A stretch of 30,416 bases of DNA from Asterionellopsis glacialis (lineage: Eukaryota > Bacillariophyta > Plagiogrammaphyceae > Rhaphoneidales > Asterionellopsidaceae), in the NCBI GenBank assembly GCA_014885115.2, contig WKLE02004667.1:1-30416 (forward strand), read 5' to 3'. Position 1 is the stretch's first letter; the number at the start of each line of letters is the position of its first letter. The position numbers and the translations under genes were made by a program. This document shows, piece after piece, positions 27,601 to 30,416 of this stretch. Under the pieces are notes generated by a model that had not been told where the DNA came from, made no database searches, and worked only from the letters and a program-made list of their open reading frames with translations.

Positions 27601-28041
27601 ATGAATGTCTTCCGTAAATTCTCCTTTTTTAGTATCTAATACTGATTTTTGTTGCGGTGATATGAGTTGAGGATTTCTTTTACTTTTATTTGTCTCATCA
27701 TTAGATTCACCTTGCGCTTGACATCTTCCCTCTTGTCTTTTGTTGCTGTTGTCGTCATGATTTTCATGAGTAGTATAATTGTTACCATGATAAATTCTTT
27801 TAAAATGATGATGATTTTTGCTGTTTTTGTTTCGTCGTCCATCATTAGTCAAACCATTATAAAAATTAGGCACAAAACCTCTTGGTAACTTTTTGGAAGG
27901 ACTTTTTCGTGTAGAACGAATCACGTTAAAATCAGAACTATCATTGTCACTAGTAGATGATGGTAACGACGACGACGATGCTGCTAATGTAGTTTCTAGT
28001 TGTTGTTCTTGCGGTTTGTGTGATTGTGGTGTTGCCATCAT
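24634..28041 (-). CDS. PIF1-like DNA helicase with large insertions and a C-terminal GRF-like zinc finger
   Basis: 1,135 residues, one exon. A low-complexity N-terminus (1-195; Ser, His, Asn, Asp-rich) precedes the helicase core. Motifs are LTGRAGTGKSWITK (Walker A, G223-S230), TAPTGMAA, LVLDEISMISG (Walker B, 299-309), LILVGDFFQLPP, ELIQVHRQ, then far downstream LPLAHAWAISIHKSQGMTID and AYVACSRGRS. This is the PIF1/RRM3 superfamily 1B order, 5'-3' unwinding of DNA including G-quadruplexes and forks. Long charged or coiled-coil insertions separate the central motifs: KLLKEERYEDLGMIRDQINK is UVR-like, and another stretch is Lys/Glu-rich with an acidic/Thr tail. The last ~50 residues hold CTMCG...C...KWYVAC...TFDW, the pattern of a GRF-type zinc finger that binds single-stranded DNA. 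Nuclear, mitochondrial or plastid location is not clear from the N-terminus. Confidence 0.88.
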   Translation of the reverse strand: MMATPQSHKPQEQQLETTLAASSSSLPSSTSDNDSSDFNVIRSTRKSPSKKLPRGFVPNFYNGLTNDGRRNKNSKNHHHFKRIYHGNNYTTHENHDDNSNKRQEGRCQAQGESNDETNKSKRNPQLISPQQKSVLDTKKGEFTEDIHDIHDHDDNENDTNFNLSLASAPAMEALTDAVLNLSLEDNDNNGNPSAKETILKPDKLQSKALELATVSLQNIFLTGRAGTGKSWITKQIVKQLQQNQQRSVHVTAPTGMAAIHIHGTTIHRWGGFGLGEYYSDFDRCMSPINKERIRKTDTLVLDEISMISGHLFDVLECIVSIVRYYNDIKDRIHEIKLHAPATLSPEQGGHEDETYHKAVMVSQDDDHEQGHHCRDDGSISGKATMSPYMLQMRWKSPDEGGLGDIPPWGGMQLILVGDFFQLPPIPNRIGKGGSGGGGADNDVLLGKRGNEELMETEYHLKVGQQGCYAFQSHAWNHSNLHSVELIQVHRQQQQDGEDSNDGLLDLLNAMREGEPNLANKHWKAVTSLKSPLPLREDGIKPTELFSKNKNVDEKNRAELAKLPCKTKYFKSKDEVELCDRYKDRLLKKYRLKDIRHMPYLWSCVQSTPSYPSEWIESTEKVKTLEETKSKLLKEERYEDLGMIRDQINKLKQDIIEIEEDYVKKSTITAESIEKWIDQNTMTIDSINEMLALSQGDSQTQLSPTNISQVTQRKKPKSILSMSCHEIFKQVGKFQKQLKEDHGALSNHASSNFFQRDCRVGAEIELKVDAQVMLLWNIDLAQKLVNGSRGIVLAFFPAKKYQSLIQDELTKRMKEQEKLKMKKEKEGASKEETKDKEVNTQEVVELDGSKPFDHEIEGIVMDESATSGIDNADSKGTTSPSKATMTESPIPESTEKERIPKSETDVVDYITNQILPHMSTYELNKELQNMQSTQNQVAEYPLIKFDCTTRLIVPRPFQKEFKGCGIAKRWQLPLAHAWAISIHKSQGMTIDWLRVNLEGCFSPGQAYVACSRGRSITSMQVDNFCQDEIKTSQIAKRFYQRLSSSSSSNNNSNGSSDIPIWSDSLANFENTREAKKRLQQAMKRAYGQRTCTMCGSLCQVRQVQNNKNGNRGKWYVACNEDYRNGHTFDWVSVIKM

Positions 28042-28652
28042 TCTTATACTCTTTTCGTTCTACAGCATACTAACTATTCCTTTCACAGGGTATTGTTTTC
28101 AGTTTGAAAAACGCAGATAGACAGCTTCTACATTAGTTCATACTCTATTTATTATTTGTGAATCTCGCCTTGTCCTCATCTAAATTGGGAAAGCGCAATA
28201 GATAGTATATAAGTATGGAATAAGTGTTCTGTACAACACACACGACACCTCTCTTTGATACGTTCCGCCAAAACAATTTCTCATTCACTACATGCATTCA
28301 ATCTGTACAGCGCATGTTCGCAGTGATACAAACTAACCTCTTTTCTCCTTTCGTGTCAGATGCTGAGGAGCGATGCAGTACGAGCACGTGTAGACAGACA
28401 GGGAATACCCCTCTTTCTGCACAAAATCTTGAACCACAATACTACCAGGTACAGACAGTGAGCACTCTACAGACAGTTGGTAATCCTACCGATTGACTCT
28501 AGAGGAGTGCTCAAAGTTCACAAAAGCATTGGACAAACACACCAAGAAGTAGAGTCGACTTTTTGCTTACGAGTGCTTGGAAAAGCGTCGTACCGTACGT
28601 GTCATCTTTACATGTCACTATCATTTTTTTAAATGTCGCTTGTATTTTTCAT
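28042..28652. other. Intergenic between PIF1-like and AKR genes
   Basis: The upstream side of the PIF1-like gene and the downstream side of the AKR gene. It includes one copy of the ~80-bp repeat (28342-28420) and an ACTACCAGGTACAG motif (28442-28455). A plus-strand frame at 28224-28496 spans the repeat, but its second copy elsewhere is in a different frame, which argues against coding. Confidence 0.45.
28342..28420 (+). repeat. ~80-bp direct repeat, copy 1
   Basis: Shares CCTTTCGTGTCAG, CTG.GGAGCG.TGC, AGACAGACAGG and AATACCCCTCTTTCTG, in the same order and orientation, with 30259-30342. Differences are substitutions and about 6 bases of insertion. Confidence 0.75.
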
Positions 28653-30047
28653 TTATTCAAAGTCTAACATTCGCAGGGGATCAGTTCTCCAGCATAGTCG
28701 ACCTGTGTCACCCTTTGCACGATTGGCTAATTCATTTAGAATTTTCATTTGTGCGTCCGATAAATCGAAGTCAAAGATTTTTGTATTTTCCTCCATCCGA
28801 GCTTTATTGGTGGTCTTTGGAGTTGAGGCACATTCTCTTTGTAGACACCATCTCAGCAAAACTTGGGCATTTGTTCGCCCCACTTCCTTCGCTACCATAT
28901 CTACGGCATCTGCAACCAATAATTTCTTGGGCATTTTCATAGTTCCGCCTAATAACTCAACCCACTTGGCTTTTGTGCCATCCTGTCCGCCTAATGAAGC
29001 ATAAGCTTGCAAAACTATTCCTTCCTTTTGGCAGTAGGCTCTAAGTTCATCCTGTGGGTATAGGGGGTGGCATTCTACTTGGTTTACAGCAGGAGGCCAG
29101 ATTCTTGCAGTTTTTTTCAATGTTTCCAAATGTGCAATAGAAAAATTACTGACACCAATGGAACGGGCCTTATTTTCCTTTAGTGCATCCTCCATGGCTC
29201 TCCAAGTCTCAGCTCGAAGCGATTTCATCTCCTTTTCTGATACATTGGTGTAGTACCACGGCCCTTCTTGCTCAAGGACATCTTTTCTCCGACTCATGGT
29301 GTTGTAAGCTGGTCCTGGCCAGTGCATTAGCCACAAATCAACGTAATCCGTTTGTAAACGCGCCAATGACTTTTGCAAACATGTTTTGGTTGGCTCGTAT
29401 CCATGATACTTTCTCCAATGCTTTGTAATTATGAAAACATCATCTCGATGACTTAGAATCTTTGTGCCGACAGCAGTTTGTATCGCTTTGCCCACTTCAA
29501 TTTCTGTAGTTTCTCCACCGTAGATGAATGCAGTGTCGATACAACGGTATCCAACCTCCAAGGCTTCCAACGTTGCCTTGTAGGCTTGCTTTTGTCCCAA
29601 ACGATAGGTGCCGTACCCTAACCAAGGCATGATGACTGAATCATTGCTTTCAGATTTATCCGAATGGTTAGACAGCACAACACCATCCATTAAGGACATT
29701 GCCTCGTGTGCCTTGTTTGCTTTAAACTTGGACTTAGATTTTTGCCTTGGTGGTGGGATGTTGTTCTTATCCTTTTCGTGTTCTACGAACATTTTCATAC
29801 CAGTTGCTAATTCACTTTGGTCCATATCTTCTGTATCTCCATCATCGTATGAGATTCGCCATAAGTCATCACCCTTTCCAGGGGCACTAGGACCAAGAAA
29901 AGACACGACAGTACCATGGTATAACGAGCCATTGAAAATTTTGGCTACCCGAGCACCAGCATGACGATTCATAGGTTTGGTCTGGTGTTGATGATTCTTC
30001 ATCAGAGTTAGAAAGGTGGAAATGATGAAATGACTACCCAATTGCAT
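28653..30047 (-). CDS. Tudor-domain / aldo-keto reductase fusion
   Basis: The first ATG is at 30047 (464 residues); a second in-frame ATG at 30002 would give 449. An N-terminal Tudor-like module (about 31-80) shows GARVAKIFNGSLYHGTVVSF and LWRISYDDGDTEDMDQSEL, the pattern of PTM/DIR17-type Tudor domains. A Lys/Ser linker follows. The rest (about 139-460) is an aldo/keto reductase: LGYGTYRLG, the catalytic tetrad Asp171 and Tyr176 in IDTAFIYGGE, Lys209 in IITKHW and His242 in LMHWPG. Then come SIGVSNFS, VNQVECHPLYPQ and the NADPH-site STPKTTNKARMEEN. The catalytic set is complete, so NADPH-dependent reduction of a carbonyl is expected; the substrate is unknown. The enzyme half alone is normal length (~320 residues). 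Tudor modules of this type are frequent in diatom proteins, but joining one to an AKR is unusual. Confidence 0.9.
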   Translation of the reverse strand: MQLGSHFIISTFLTLMKNHQHQTKPMNRHAGARVAKIFNGSLYHGTVVSFLGPSAPGKGDDLWRISYDDGDTEDMDQSELATGMKMFVEHEKDKNNIPPPRQKSKSKFKANKAHEAMSLMDGVVLSNHSDKSESNDSVIMPWLGYGTYRLGQKQAYKATLEALEVGYRCIDTAFIYGGETTEIEVGKAIQTAVGTKILSHRDDVFIITKHWRKYHGYEPTKTCLQKSLARLQTDYVDLWLMHWPGPAYNTMSRRKDVLEQEGPWYYTNVSEKEMKSLRAETWRAMEDALKENKARSIGVSNFSIAHLETLKKTARIWPPAVNQVECHPLYPQDELRAYCQKEGIVLQAYASLGGQDGTKAKWVELLGGTMKMPKKLLVADAVDMVAKEVGRTNAQVLLRWCLQRECASTPKTTNKARMEENTKIFDFDLSDAQMKILNELANRAKGDTGRLCWRTDPLRMLDFE

Positions 30048-30416
30048 CGAAAGAATTGCATAATATGCTAGCACAAAATCTTATCTTACATTCGTCTATG
30101 ATCCAGGTGAAGCTAAAAGGTAATGTCTGGAACTAGATGATATTCGCCGTCTCAGTCTCTTGCTTCTGTCATTCCACAGAACTGTGATAAATGTAAAAAA
30201 GAAAATCAGGCAGTCAACTAGTTTACGATACCGGCGCCTGAGAAATTTCAATTTGAGCTTTTCCCTTTCGTGTCAGCGCTGCGGAGGAGCGGTGCTGAAC
30301 GAGCTCGTACAGATAGACAGACAGGCAATACCCCTCTTTCTGGGCAGGGTTCATTTGGCGGTGTGAATTGACTCATACCTTAGTCCAAAGTAAAAAAAAA
30401 TATAGCTTTTCAATTG
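30048..30416. other. AKR upstream region
   Basis: The promoter side of the AKR gene, carrying the second copy of the ~80-bp repeat. A plus-strand frame at 30160-30366 overlaps the repeat and has no recognised content. Confidence 0.45.
30259..30342 (+). repeat. ~80-bp direct repeat, copy 2
   Basis: Partner of 28342-28420. It lies about 210 bp upstream of the AKR start, while copy 1 lies about 300 bp upstream of the PIF1-like start, so both copies sit in comparable positions before minus-strand genes. Confidence 0.75.

Noticed and set aside
28577..29004. Two overlapping plus-strand frames of 121-123 codons
   Set aside because: They are antisense to the well-supported aldo/keto reductase C-terminus.

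Overview
The window reads as nuclear DNA of a photosynthetic stramenopile, most likely a diatom. The main evidence is a gene for light-dependent protochlorophyllide oxidoreductase (POR) whose first exon encodes a signal peptide with a Gly-Phe site (ATNG/FQ), as in the bipartite plastid-targeting presequences of algae with secondary plastids. Its three introns are short (95-122 nt) with GTAAGT donors. Supporting features are Asn/Gln/Ser homopolymer insertions inside conserved enzymes, a large BspA/DUF285-type leucine-rich-repeat surface protein, and A/T-rich intergenic DNA with decayed DNA transposons. No tRNA, rRNA, CRISPR array or bacterial operon was seen. The species is not identified.

Layout. 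Positions 1-113 hold the start of a minus-strand gene cut by the window edge. Positions 114-3849 are a graveyard: a piggyBac transposase remnant (about 1227-2064), a decayed extracellular 'DxDGDGxxDL' domain (2872-3220) and an A-rich tandem repeat with hairpins (3525-3720). A minus-strand membrane-anchored cysteine-synthase-like enzyme (3850-5538) and a plus-strand Golgi-type sulfotransferase (6689-7984) diverge from a repeat-rich intergenic region. A minus-strand DEAD-box helicase of the DDX47/Rrp3 type follows (8733-10346), then a type I membrane BspA-like protein (11223-13754). Positions 13755-17353 are a second accessory block with a (GAG)n(GAA)n microsatellite, a broken plus-strand coding region and a broken MULE-like transposase on the minus strand. 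Next come a plus-strand PDZ/transmembrane protein (18089-19258) and a small plus-strand protein with two RPA32-binding-like helices (20222-20782). The spliced POR gene (minus, 21030-23782), a PIF1-like helicase with a C-terminal zinc finger (minus, 24634-28041) and a Tudor-aldo/keto-reductase fusion (minus, 28653-30047) complete the window. The last gene lies between two copies of an ~80-bp repeat.

Most notable result: splicing the POR gene at its GTAAGT/AG sites gives one continuous 807-residue frame with two complete POR-like halves behind a single plastid presequence. The C-terminal half keeps the nucleotide-binding TGCSSGLG, the NAG motif, the YKDSK catalytic pair and the PGC cysteine. 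The N-terminal half has lost all of them (TSVESELG, YAG, LQNAQ, no PGC segment) but keeps the rest of the fold. This looks like a pseudoenzyme-enzyme fusion made by internal duplication, because homologous introns interrupt both halves at the same place and phase. Other domain combinations of interest are the Tudor + AKR protein and the RPA-binding-like protein. The cellular genes look like independent housekeeping or surface genes and no operon-like pathway is evident.
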